Part shown: positions 1-7,964 of the stretch, one piece after another
Layout of the letters: each line of letters opens with the position of its first letter
How positions within the stretch are numbered: position 1 is the first letter of the stretch
The notes under the pieces: model-generated
What the model was told of the DNA's origin: nothing
The model's input: only the letters and a program-made list of their open reading frames with translations
The model's database searches: none
Made by a program: the position numbers and the translations under genes
DNA from: Christensenella tenuis
Lineage (GTDB): Bacteria > Bacillota > Clostridia > Christensenellales > Christensenellaceae
Reading direction: 5' to 3'
Length of the DNA stretch: 64,000 bases
Assembly (NCBI RefSeq): GCF_014287795.1
Contig: NZ_JACOON010000002.1
Location: forward strand, 186,001 to 250,000

Positions 1-184
1 GCTTTCAGAACAGGTAACGCAATCAACTACCGTTACCGGTACAACAACTGTAAGCGATACAACCAAACCGCCCAAGACCGGTGATAGTAGCATGGACGTT
101 ACATTCCTTGCGATTCTTGCTATCGTTGCAGGAAGCTCTTGTGCCGCAACAGTAATTTACAGGAAACGTCATCACAAAGCATAG
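1..184 (+). CDS. C-terminal end of a sortase-anchored surface protein (partial)
   Basis: Only the last 60 codons are in the window; the reading frame begins at base 2 and stops with TAG at 182-184. The visible part is a Thr/Ser-rich stalk, then KPPKTGDSS, then a hydrophobic stretch (FLAILAIVAGSSCAATVIY) and a basic tail RKRHHKA. This is the classic order of a Gram-positive cell-wall sorting signal, with PPKTG in place of LPXTG. PPKTG-type signals are known substrates of class B-like sortases in some Clostridia. The same PPKTGDSS string ends the 5'-nucleotidase at 28246-30537, so both are probably anchored by one enzyme. No sortase gene is in the window. The function of the missing N-terminal part is unknown. 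Confidence 0.85.
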   Translation, partial: LSEQVTQSTTVTGTTTVSDTTKPPKTGDSSMDVTFLAILAIVAGSSCAATVIYRKRHHKA

Positions 185-212
185 TGACAAAAGCAATGCC
201 AATATGACAAGA

Positions 213-247
213 ACCCCGCTTAACAAAATGTTAGGCGGGGTTTTGTT
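213..247 (+). terminator. Rho-independent terminator of the surface protein gene
   Basis: An 11-bp stem (CCCCGCTTAAC with GTTAGGCGGGG, one G-T pair) with a short A-rich loop is followed by TTTTGTTATT. It lies 29 bases after the stop codon. Confidence 0.9.
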
Positions 248-316
248 ATTGTTCCTGTTGTTTTTATCGAAAATATTGAGATGTTTTGATTAGTGGTGTA
301 TAGTTATAATTAAATA

Positions 317-344
317 TTGATAGTGTAACTTATTCTGTTATAAT
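317..344 (+). promoter_or_regulatory. Promoter of the reverse transcriptase gene
   Basis: TTGATA at 317-322 and TATAAT at 339-344, separated by 16 bases. The predicted start of transcription falls only about 8 bases before the ATG at 359, leaving room for little more than the AGGAGA ribosome site. There is therefore no space for an upstream non-coding RNA in the same transcript. Confidence 0.7.
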
Positions 345-358
345 ATATAGGAGAAAAA

Positions 359-1939
359 ATGGTGCCAGATTATGATATAAATGCTGTATATCATCAAATA
401 AAATATTATTCTTATTATTCAGAATATTTACCAGCATCATTTAATCTTATTCCTTCCTCATACGATATAGATATATTCCAAGAAGATTTTTCTCAAATAG
501 GGGATGTTATCGAACCCCATTCTTTTTCCATGAGCAAACTGAATAATTCTTTAGATAGACGTAAAATTTATATTCCTGAACTGTACTCATACGTTAGACT
601 GATAAATTATGCTATTAGTAATAATATAATTAAAGAAATAATTGATTTCACAATAGAATTTTCGAATTCTTTTTCTCCAATATTGGATAAAAATGGAGAT
701 ATATTTACACATGACCAAGCTTATAATGGAGATGGTGATGAGTCAATTGCTCCAAAATATATAGAAAATATTATCAATAAAATAAATAAATCTAAAGGTG
801 CTATTGAAGTACTAAAAATAGATATATCAAATTGTTATGCAAACTTTTATACACATATGATTCCTGCAATTATTTTAGGAAAAGATGTCGCAACGGAAAA
901 TTATAAAGAATACTGTAGAGATAAACATTCTCCTTTGATCGATGAAAAATATTTTGTTTATAGTAAATTCGATAGTATGGTGCGGGCAATGAATGGCAAT
1001 AGAACCAATGGACTTTTACCAGGTCCTATTATTTCGAAAATCCTTTGTGAAGGATTGTTGACTCAAATAGATATTGATTTAAAAAAACTAAATATAAATT
1101 ACAGTAGGTACGTTGATGATTTTGAATTCTATATTTACGATAAAAAAGATGTTGAAAAAATAACGAGTATTATCCAACAAATTTTTAACAATTATTATTT
1201 TACAATTAATGGAGAGAAAACTATTCGTGAAGAATATCCGTTTTATATTACAAACAATTTCAGAAATATAATATCAAAATATTTTGATAATAAACTTGAC
1301 AATTTGAAAATAATGGATTTATTTAATAAGTTTTATACTCTGGAAAAGAATGGTACAAAAGGAGCAATCAAATATTTGTTGAAGGTTATTGAGTCTGAAC
1401 GCCCTAATATTGAATCTGACTTATTTTCGTCATATTTATTAGATATTCTTAACAACGATGATCGAGCGGCACTTAAAGCATATAACCTTATCTTACGGGA
1501 GGCTCTAAAAAATGATTCCTGCGTCGTCGTGGATCAAATTTTTGTAGACATTATAAAACGGACTTTGGAGCGGAGGCTATCTAATGTTCATGATCTCGAA
1601 GTCATTTGGTTAACTTATTTGATTACTATTTTAATATCTCATGGAAAGTTAGATAAGCACGATTTTGATATTCAAATTTCTAATATTATAAAAAATGGTA
1701 ATGATTTAGCTTCAATAATATTGCTGCATGAACTCGATTTATCAGCAGCGCAAAAAGACTTGCTTAAAAATACTGCACGTTCGTGGATACTACTATATGA
1801 ATTATATAATAATGATTTGATTCCGAGAGCAGATTTTTTAAGGAAAGCATCCATATCTAAAAATGCGAGATTTTATGATAGACTTAAAGAGAATGGATTC
1901 TCCTTTTATAATAATGATTTATGGATTACTGGGATATAA
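359..1939 (+). CDS. Antiviral-type (Abi/DRT, 'unknown group') reverse transcriptase
   Basis: 526 residues. RT motif A is KIDIS with Asp155, followed by YTH at 164-166. The next conserved block is TNGLLPGP at 216-223. The catalytic motif C is RYVDD with Asp253-Asp254, and NGEKT (284-288) fits the following motif. The Asp-then-YTH arrangement and the long helical C-terminal half (about 310-526), without a maturase or endonuclease domain, are features of Abi-P2/AbiK and defence-associated RTs rather than group II intron RTs. Members of those families protect against phages. The gene is extremely AT-rich compared with every neighbour, which points to recent acquisition, and it sits just upstream of the initiator tRNA gene. 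No partner gene is adjacent, so a two-RT DRT3 arrangement is unlikely. The exact subgroup cannot be settled by eye. Confidence 0.85.
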   Translation: MVPDYDINAVYHQIKYYSYYSEYLPASFNLIPSSYDIDIFQEDFSQIGDVIEPHSFSMSKLNNSLDRRKIYIPELYSYVRLINYAISNNIIKEIIDFTIEFSNSFSPILDKNGDIFTHDQAYNGDGDESIAPKYIENIINKINKSKGAIEVLKIDISNCYANFYTHMIPAIILGKDVATENYKEYCRDKHSPLIDEKYFVYSKFDSMVRAMNGNRTNGLLPGPIISKILCEGLLTQIDIDLKKLNINYSRYVDDFEFYIYDKKDVEKITSIIQQIFNNYYFTINGEKTIREEYPFYITNNFRNIISKYFDNKLDNLKIMDLFNKFYTLEKNGTKGAIKYLLKVIESERPNIESDLFSSYLLDILNNDDRAALKAYNLILREALKNDSCVVVDQIFVDIIKRTLERRLSNVHDLEVIWLTYLITILISHGKLDKHDFDIQISNIIKNGNDLASIILLHELDLSAAQKDLLKNTARSWILLYELYNNDLIPRADFLRKASISKNARFYDRLKENGFSFYNNDLWITGI

Positions 1940-2058
1940 AATCAAAATAATTCAAATACTTCCCTCCTCTTGCCCTCGACATAGACTCGCCAAAGTTTTA
2001 TACTATTGGCACATAATAAATATATACGCGATTTCATGATACAAAACGCGCTTTTCCC

Positions 2059-2087
2059 TTGACATCCTCTGCCACCTGTTATATAAT
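2059..2087 (+). promoter_or_regulatory. Promoter of initiator tRNA
   Basis: A perfect sigma-70-type promoter: TTGACA at 2059-2064, a 17-base spacer and TATAAT at 2082-2087, 36 bases before the mature tRNA. It marks the return from the AT-rich insert to the core chromosome. Confidence 0.9.
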
Positions 2088-2123
2088 AATTAAGCTGTCT
2101 TAAATAAATAGCATAAAATACGT

Positions 2124-2200
<77 letters not shown>

Positions 2201-2208
2201 TTATTAAA

Positions 2209-2242
2209 AAGGCTTTTGGAATATTCCAAAAGCCTTCTTTGT
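2209..2242. terminator. Bidirectional terminator between tRNA-fMet and trkH
   Basis: A 12-bp perfect stem (AAGGCTTTTGGA with TCCAAAAGCCTT) around a 4-base loop. It is followed by T-rich sequence on the + strand and preceded by an A run, so it can end both the tRNA transcript and the converging trkH transcript. Confidence 0.9.
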
Positions 2243-2252
2243 TTTCTAAAGT

Positions 2253-3635
2253 TTAACCAATCATAATGCGGTCTTTTGGATAGCGGATATTGGTGTTTCT
2301 GTTTTCAAGGCGTGCAGCAAGCGCCATCGTGAAAGTAAAAATTCCCACTCTGCCGCCATACATCAGGATCATAAAAACGGCACGGCTTGCATCAGTAAAG
2401 TTAGCGGTAACGGCAGAAGTCATGCCCACCGTACCAAAACTGGATACGACCTCATATATCGTATCAGAGAGCGTAATCGGCCTTGTATATTCAATCAGGG
2501 AAACGATGATGATTGCGGTAAATACAAATAGAACGCCCAGCGCGACGATCGCAACGGAACGCAGTACAACAGGTTTATCGATGCGCCTGCTGAAGATTAC
2601 AACATCTTCCCGTCCGCGGATAATAGATACAATGAACAAAAGCATCAATGCCACGGTTGTCGTTTTAATTCCGCCGCCTGTACCCGAAGGGGATGCGCCA
2701 ATAAACATATAAATAACGGTCAGGATTTTGGAAGCGGGCGTTAGGTCGCTTTGCGGAACAGCGGCAAAGCCGGCGGTACGTGAAGAAACGGAGTGAAACA
2801 ACGCCCAGGAAGCTTTATCTTGTATGGAAAGATCTTCCTGACCCAGCGTCAAAGGATTATTATGTTCAAAAAGCAGGAATAACGCAAAACCAGCGGCGAC
2901 CAGAAAAGAGCTGACGCTCAGGACAGTCTTGGTATGCAACTGCAAACGGTGGTGTTTATTATGTAACCATTGATATAAGTCTAGAAGAACATAAAAACCA
3001 ATTCCGCCAAGCACCATTGCGCTCATAGTAGCAATGTAAACGACAGGATCGCCAAGATAAGGCTGTAAGCCGGTGCCAACGCCAAAAACATCAAAACCTG
3101 AATTGCAAAAAGAAGAAACTGCCTGGAAAATGCTGTAATAAAATCCGCGGGATACACCAAACAGTGGAACAAAGCGGGTGGAGTAAGCAAAAAATATACA
3201 GAGCTCGATTATGGCGGTAACAACAATAATATCGTGTGTCATCTGCACAACGCCCTGAAGGCGGGAATCATTGAGTGAATTTTGAGTCATGGAGTTTTGT
3301 ATGATGAGACGGTCGCGCAGGGTAAAACGCCTGCCAATCATCATATACAATAGGGAGGTCATAGTCATAAAGCCGATACCGCCCAGCTGAATGAGTACCA
3401 AAAGTGTAATTTGGCCAAAAAGGGAAAGTGTCGCGCCAATATTGAATACGCTTAACCCGGTAACGCATACGGCAGAGGTTGCCGTAAAAAGTGCATCAAA
3501 AAACCGCAATGGCTGGCCGCTCACGGTTGCAATGGGAAGGGATAGTAAAAAAGCCCCAATCAGGATCATTCCTCCAAAACCGAACACAAGGATTTGCGCT
3601 GGGCTAATCCCACGTTTTTTTAATATATGGGCCAT
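2253..3635 (-). CDS. trkH: TrkH/KtrB-family potassium uptake channel subunit
   Basis: 460 residues, membrane-embedded. It forms the K+ (or Na+-dependent K+) translocating pore that works with a cytosolic TrkA/KtrA RCK subunit. All four P-loop filter segments are visible in order: TSAVCVTGL, SSFCNSGFD, SVSSRTAGF and SSFGTVGMT, each with the filter glycine. Hydrophobic helices fill the rest. The start is set at MAHILKKRG because GGGAGA (3644-3649) lies 8 bases upstream; a longer reading from 3680 has no such site. No TrkA/KtrA gene is nearby, so the regulatory subunit must be encoded elsewhere. Family is certain; the choice between Trk and Ktr naming is not. Confidence 0.93.
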   Translation of the reverse strand: MAHILKKRGISPAQILVFGFGGMILIGAFLLSLPIATVSGQPLRFFDALFTATSAVCVTGLSVFNIGATLSLFGQITLLVLIQLGGIGFMTMTSLLYMMIGRRFTLRDRLIIQNSMTQNSLNDSRLQGVVQMTHDIIVVTAIIELCIFFAYSTRFVPLFGVSRGFYYSIFQAVSSFCNSGFDVFGVGTGLQPYLGDPVVYIATMSAMVLGGIGFYVLLDLYQWLHNKHHRLQLHTKTVLSVSSFLVAAGFALFLLFEHNNPLTLGQEDLSIQDKASWALFHSVSSRTAGFAAVPQSDLTPASKILTVIYMFIGASPSGTGGGIKTTTVALMLLFIVSIIRGREDVVIFSRRIDKPVVLRSVAIVALGVLFVFTAIIIVSLIEYTRPITLSDTIYEVVSSFGTVGMTSAVTANFTDASRAVFMILMYGGRVGIFTFTMALAARLENRNTNIRYPKDRIMIG

Positions 3636-3671
3636 AAAAAGTTTCTCCCAATCATAGTTATACCTATTTAT

Positions 3672-3700
3672 ACTATACACTGTTTATGGACCGTTAACAA
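3672..3700 (-). promoter_or_regulatory. Probable trkH promoter
   Basis: Read on the minus strand: TTGTTA, 17 bases, TATAGT. The -10 box lies about 37 bases before the chosen trkH ATG. Confidence 0.55.
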
Positions 3701-4084
3701 AAATTTCAGATGAAATCTGCAGAATGCGGCCCATTTTTAGAAAAAGTATTGCAAAGAAACCCTAATCCATATCAGCAGCCTTTCTGAGAATAGGCAGGCG
3801 AAAGTATCTGCCGTTCTGAATTGATACCCACTGGCCAATATAGGTATGTCTTTTGGCAAGGTATTTTTTTATACTATTCTATAGCCGCAATAATTCGAAG
3901 AAAACCCCGGATGGCATTTCCCTGAAAAGAGCTTCCCGGTACGCACAAAAGCGGTACGATGTTTTGCGTATTGCACGGTATGTTGCTGTTTCCTGCGGGA
4001 AAATGGGTATGTGTTAAAAATACAGACGCGGTTGTGAATAAATTAAATTGATTTTCTATAATTGAGATGAGGGAAGGGGACCGT
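3701..4084. other. Intergenic stretch upstream of the recombinase gene
   Basis: About 380 bases without a convincing gene. On the + strand a possible promoter (TTGTGA at 4032, TATAAT at 4057-4062, wide 19-base spacer) precedes the small reading frame at 4085. I found no clear inverted repeats that would mark an invertible segment. Confidence 0.5.
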
Positions 4085-4198
4085 ATGGGCGGTGGCAGGT
4101 GTGTTCAAGAAAGAAAAAGGGCATATTACCGCGCGCAATTTTTTAATGCACCGGAAACAGCCTATTCAAAAACTATACATGCTTTGTCCATATTTTGA
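4085..4198 (+). CDS. Possible small protein upstream of the recombinase (37 aa)
   Basis: An ATG with a good ribosome site (GGGAAGGGGA, 4071-4080) opens 37 codons ending in TGA at 4196-4198, 48 bases before the recombinase gene. A possible -10 box lies 22 bases upstream. The product is basic in its first half (ERKRAYYR) and has no recognised family. It may be a leader peptide or small regulator of the recombinase, or a chance frame. The ribosome site and promoter are the only support. Confidence 0.3.
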   Translation: MGGGRCVQERKRAYYRAQFFNAPETAYSKTIHALSIF

Positions 4199-4246
4199 GG
4201 TTATGTTAATTATGCGTAGATTAACGCAATAAAAGAGGAGGAAGAG

Positions 4247-5098
4247 ATGGGCCAAACGATAACCTTAAAGGAAACAGGGCAAAAGAAAAAAGAATATATG
4301 GAATACTTGCTGACGCAGGAAAAGGCGAAGAACACGGCAAAAGCATATGCGCGGCATATCGATACGTTCATCCACTATATCCGCGACGAGCGGAAACGGG
4401 AAGAATTTGGTAAAATCGAGCTCGTGGAGTTCAAACAATGGCTATTGCCGAAATATTCACCGTCAACCATCAATTTAATCATCAGATCGCTGAATGGTCT
4501 TTTTGCCTTTATGGGGTTTGAAGCCATGAAACTAAAAAAGTTGAAGCAGCAGAAATCAAACAGTGTGGAGAATGTATTGACCATGGATGAATATAAAAAA
4601 CTTTTGACAGCGGCAAAAATGCGAAATGAAAAAATGTATTATATCATCCGCACACTCGCCGGGACGGGAATTCGCGTGGGAGAGCTGAAATATATTACTG
4701 TGGATGCCGTGAAACATGGTGAAGCACGTATCATCAACAAGGGAAAAATCCGCAATGTGGTTCTGAAAGAAAATATTCGGCACATGCTGGCGGATTATTG
4801 TGCAAATAACGATATTATGGGGGGAGTAATCTTTGAAGGACGGAACGGCCGGGAAGTAATCAGCCGATCCTACATCTGCTCGGCGATGAAGGAACTTGGT
4901 ACGAGAGTTGGGATTCCCCGGGAAAAATTATTTGCACATAACTTACGTCATTTGTTTGCGAAACGGTTTATTGAAAAAACCAACGATATTGTAACGCTTG
5001 CCGATGTTCTCGGGCATACGAGCATCGATACGACCCGTATCTATACGAGGACGTCGAATGCGGAGAAAAAAGCAAAAATTGAGCAGGTAGATTTATAA
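4247..5098 (+). CDS. Tyrosine recombinase/integrase
   Basis: 283 residues with an N-terminal SAM-like core-binding domain (about 14-95) and a C-terminal catalytic domain. The catalytic residues are all in place: Arg143 (GTGIRVGEL), Lys165, His231 and Arg234 (HNLRH), His257 (LGH) and the nucleophile Tyr266 (RIYTR). The ribosome site is AGGAGGAAGAG. The protein is short and XerC/D-like. There is no excisionase, relaxase, phage gene or transposon partner beside it. In gut Clostridia such stand-alone recombinases can be relics of integrated elements or invertases that switch surface genes; nothing here decides between these. Base composition is nearer the host than that of the reverse transcriptase gene. 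Confidence 0.92.
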   Translation: MGQTITLKETGQKKKEYMEYLLTQEKAKNTAKAYARHIDTFIHYIRDERKREEFGKIELVEFKQWLLPKYSPSTINLIIRSLNGLFAFMGFEAMKLKKLKQQKSNSVENVLTMDEYKKLLTAAKMRNEKMYYIIRTLAGTGIRVGELKYITVDAVKHGEARIINKGKIRNVVLKENIRHMLADYCANNDIMGGVIFEGRNGREVISRSYICSAMKELGTRVGIPREKLFAHNLRHLFAKRFIEKTNDIVTLADVLGHTSIDTTRIYTRTSNAEKKAKIEQVDL

Positions 5099-5111
5099 AA
5101 TTGGCAAGAAA

Positions 5112-5182
5112 CCTGTTTGCACTGAAATTTAGAGACCGGCCGGATAGAAATGAGCATAAAATCCGCGCCGGTCTGAAACAGG
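5112..5182. repeat. Two-part inverted repeat after the recombinase gene
   Basis: Outer arms CCTGTTT (5112-5118) and AAACAGG (5176-5182) enclose inner arms AGACCGGC (5133-5140) and GCCGGTCT (5167-5174). An A run follows on the + strand, so it would terminate best on the minus strand. It could also be a recombination or regulator site, since it lies between the recombinase and the TetR genes. Confidence 0.5.
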
Positions 5183-5260
5183 AAAAAATAATACATGAAT
5201 AGATTGGGAATGTTTTATATGTTATGATAAGATCAATCGAAAAAGAAAGCAGACAAGAAA

Positions 5261-5845
5261 ATGAGAGAGCAAAAAAGTAAGGAAACAAGAAAGAAATTGA
5301 TAGAAACAGGCATTGAGCTGATTTGCAGGGAAGGAATTAAAAATTTTTCAATCCGAAGACTTGCCAAAGAGTGTGGGATGTCGCCAAAGGGACCTTACAA
5401 TTACTTTGAAGATGCGAATGATTTTATGAATGAAGTCCGGCACAGGATCCTGCGCGGGATGATGGAGCGGCTCCATTCTGATTCAGTGATGCGGGAAAAA
5501 GACCCCCTGGGAAGGCTTATCAAGCTGGAAAAAGAGTATTATTCTTATTACAGGCAGTATTTCCACCTTCTGCACCAAATTTTTTCCAAAGCGCCGATGA
5601 CGCAATACTATATTGAAGATGATGGGGAGGCCTGGCAATATATTAAAGATTATCCGTTTGTGACCAATGAAGATGATGAGCGGAATACCATGCTTTACAA
5701 GCAAATGGTTCTGGCAGCCCTGATGGAGGGGATGCCGTATACGATTGAAAAAGACAGCGTCGGCGCAGAGACGCGTATTGAAGGGATTTTAAAGACAGGT
5801 CTTTCCTGTATGGATGGAACGGTCGCCGGGGGAGGCATAAAATGA
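5261..5845 (+). CDS. TetR/AcrR-family transcriptional regulator (first of a pair)
   Basis: 194 residues. The N-terminal helix-turn-helix occupies about residues 7-52, with the usual alternation of helix and recognition helix (FSIRRLAKECGMSPKGPYNYF). The remainder is a helical ligand-binding and dimerisation domain with no close match I recognise. It overlaps the next TetR gene by ATGA, so the two are translationally coupled and made together. No enzyme or efflux pump, the usual targets, lies next to them. The ribosome site is weak. Confidence 0.88.
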   Translation: MREQKSKETRKKLIETGIELICREGIKNFSIRRLAKECGMSPKGPYNYFEDANDFMNEVRHRILRGMMERLHSDSVMREKDPLGRLIKLEKEYYSYYRQYFHLLHQIFSKAPMTQYYIEDDGEAWQYIKDYPFVTNEDDERNTMLYKQMVLAALMEGMPYTIEKDSVGAETRIEGILKTGLSCMDGTVAGGGIK

Positions 5846-6432
5846 CAAGACATGGAGAGCTTAACAAGACAAGGGAAATATTGCTCAACACGGCATTGGT
5901 CATGATAAAAGAAGACGGCCTGGAAGCGTTTTCGGCCAGAAAACTGGCGGAAAAGTGCGGGCTCACACACCAAGCGCCTTACCGGTATTTTGAGAATAAA
6001 GAAAATCTGATGGAAGGCATCATTACGGAGGTGCTTGTGCAATTAGGAAGCTACCTCGCCGTTATGCTCCGAAAGAGAAGACAAGAGGAGCCGTTTTTGG
6101 TGATTTTTGAGGAAACGATTCGTTTTCTGGTAAAAAATCCCAGCTACGGGTTATTGCTTTATTCGGATGTGGGGGAAGGGCTGCCCGACAAGTACGCGGA
6201 GGAGCGCCGCAGGCGGATCAGTCTTGATTTTAGGAAAGTCGCAAAAGATTATTTTACCCGGTGTGGAATTCTGGAAGAAAAACAGGAGGATGTGTTCGAT
6301 GCAGTCAACGCAATTTTAAACGGCCTTATTCTTCGTATGATGAACCGGGCTATTATTTTGGAAGGAAGCCTTGGACCATTCGTCCGTATTATCGTAGAAG
6401 ATATCCTCCATCTGAAAATTGAGGAGGAGTAA
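5842..6432 (+). CDS. TetR/AcrR-family transcriptional regulator (second of a pair)
   Basis: 196 residues with an N-terminal TetR helix-turn-helix (FSARKLAEKCGLTHQAPYRYF, about residues 26-46) and a helical effector domain. It is clearly related to the protein before it in the DNA-binding part but differs in the C-terminal half, so the two probably sense different ligands or form a heterodimer. The start overlaps the stop of the upstream gene by four bases. Target genes are unknown. Confidence 0.88.
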   Translation: MTRHGELNKTREILLNTALVMIKEDGLEAFSARKLAEKCGLTHQAPYRYFENKENLMEGIITEVLVQLGSYLAVMLRKRRQEEPFLVIFEETIRFLVKNPSYGLLLYSDVGEGLPDKYAEERRRRISLDFRKVAKDYFTRCGILEEKQEDVFDAVNAILNGLILRMMNRAIILEGSLGPFVRIIVEDILHLKIEEE

Positions 6433-7019
6433 GGCGCCTGTAAAATAGTGGAGGTTAAATATAAAGAAGCGCCTTGCGGCGCTTCCGTTATGAGGAAGAA
6501 TATGAAAAAAATCTTATATTTTTATTATAAGGTAGAATTATGAATATTAAATATTAAAATTATTAAATAATTATGAATAAAAAGACATCCGGTGAAATAT
6601 TTAAGAAATATTTAGGAGCGCCGCCTTGTTTCCCAATCTTTACCGATGCTGTTACAATATTTGACAGCGCTATTCTCCTGCCTGCAGATCCGGGTAAATT
6701 GAGCGGCTATGCGCCTTTTAGCCCGCCCGCCTCCATTTCTGTGCTGGGCTTTTCCCGGTTTTGTAATTTTTTGTTTCGCATTGATATGGCAAAATTCTTC
6801 CTGAGTAGAAGCTTTCATGCCGCAATTTTATTTTATAATCCACTTGTCTTGCGTTCCTGTCCTGCCGATATACCGTTTTCGTTTCGTTGGCTTTGTCTTG
6901 GACAACGTGAACAATGCAGGATAAAATAAGCAAGAAACAAAATTTTATAGCCTGCCGCTTTCAACCGTAAAGGAATGCAAAAGCAGCCTGAATGCCAGAC
7001 GGCCCATGTATTTAAATGG
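6433..7019. other. Intergenic stretch after the TetR pair
   Basis: A hairpin (GAAGCGCC 6466-6473 with GGCGCTTC 6478-6485) closes the TetR operon without a strong T run. A very AT-rich segment (about 6500-6590) follows. Open frames of 68-118 codons exist on both strands at 6573-6933, but they have no ribosome site of note and no recognisable domain, and I do not call them genes. Confidence 0.5.
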
Positions 7020-7889
7020 TTATAACATGCGCAGATATTCCTTTTTATATGCCGTTTTTCCTTCCAGGGCGTCCTTTAAAGCGCGAATCATCGCAGGACG
7101 GTCCGCATTGAGCGTCCCACGCAAAGAGACATAATTGGATGCATGGTTGCTGCGGAACACACTGCCTTCGCAGTCCATGTGTTCCAGCATGATAAGCGTC
7201 TCAAGCGCAACTTCCTCCGGGGATAACGGATGGAATATGCCTGCCGCGGCCTGTGCAAAAAGAGGAGTTCCTTTCTCGAGCATCAGTGTGAGCAACCCGA
7301 TGTAGTCGGGTTTCATTTCGGTAAAGGCTTCCCCGCTGCAAACGGCATGTTCGCGCCAAAGCTCCTTGCCGCCGATTCCGCTGATGGCTGTAACGGAAAG
7401 TGGAATTCCGGCTGCTTTTACCTGAAGGCCGGCGGAAATGATTTCTTTGGCGGTCATTCCTTTGCAAACGCGCCGCAGCACTTCGTCGCTGCCAGACTCC
7501 AAGCCAAGATAAGCGATGCCCAAACCGGCTGCGTGGAGCTCCCTGAGCTCGTCTCTGGATTTCAAGAGAACGCTGCGGGGCGAAGCGTATACGGCAACAC
7601 GGGTATCGGCCGGAAAGAGGACGCGAATATGCGAAAGAACAGCAAGCAAATTTTTTGTGGGAAGAATCAGCGCATCGCCGTCTGCAAGAAAGATACGCCG
7701 CGCGCCGGGATAGAATTTCGCCATCTCTCTAAGATCCGCAAGAATATCCTCCACCGGACGAATACGGAATTTCTTTCCCCGATACATACTGCAAAAGGTA
7801 CAGCGATTGTGGGAACAACCGATTGTGGCCTGTATAATTAAACTGCGCGCCTCGCTCGGCGGACGATAAATATCGCCTTCATATTGCAT
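7020..7889 (-). CDS. Radical SAM protein of unknown substrate
   Basis: 289 residues. The cluster motif is CSHNRCTFC, a C-x4-C-x2-C spacing where most radical SAM enzymes have C-x3-C-x2-C. The Cys ligands would hold the 4Fe-4S cluster that cleaves S-adenosylmethionine. Downstream elements fit the elp3/MiaB-like TIM barrel: FLADGDALIL and LGLESGSDEVLRRVCKGM. The start is placed at MQYEGDIYRPPSEA because AAAGGAGAG lies upstream; a longer frame runs into the divIC terminator. The substrate is unknown. Related Bacillota proteins are annotated only as radical SAM or Elp3-like proteins. It lies in the same direction as divIC but behind a terminator. Confidence 0.88.
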   Translation of the reverse strand: MQYEGDIYRPPSEARSLIIQATIGCSHNRCTFCSMYRGKKFRIRPVEDILADLREMAKFYPGARRIFLADGDALILPTKNLLAVLSHIRVLFPADTRVAVYASPRSVLLKSRDELRELHAAGLGIAYLGLESGSDEVLRRVCKGMTAKEIISAGLQVKAAGIPLSVTAISGIGGKELWREHAVCSGEAFTEMKPDYIGLLTLMLEKGTPLFAQAAAGIFHPLSPEEVALETLIMLEHMDCEGSVFRSNHASNYVSLRGTLNADRPAMIRALKDALEGKTAYKKEYLRML

Positions 7890-7930
7890 GAGTATCTCTC
7901 CTTTCGTGCGCTTGGTGCAAACAACACCAA

Positions 7931-7964
7931 AAAAACCTGCCGGCCGGGTAGCGGACAGGTTTTT
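7931..7964 (-). terminator. Terminator of the divIC-like gene
   Basis: AAAAACCTG (7931-7939) pairs with CAGGTTTTT (7956-7964) around a GC-rich loop that can fold further. The T run on the minus strand follows directly. It overlaps the stop codon of the divIC-like gene. Confidence 0.75.

Noticed and set aside
359..1939. Group II intron or retron
   Set aside because: No maturase or endonuclease domain, no intron RNA domains around it, and no msr-msd-like structure in the short leader.
6573..6933. Open frames of 118 (+) and 71 (-) codons after the TetR pair
   Set aside because: No ribosome site, no recognisable domain, odd composition (many Phe/Pro/Ser on +), and overlap of both strands. They look like chance frames.
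7230..7841. 203-codon frame (+) opposite the radical SAM gene
   Set aside because: It is the complement of a well-supported radical SAM gene and has no domain of its own.
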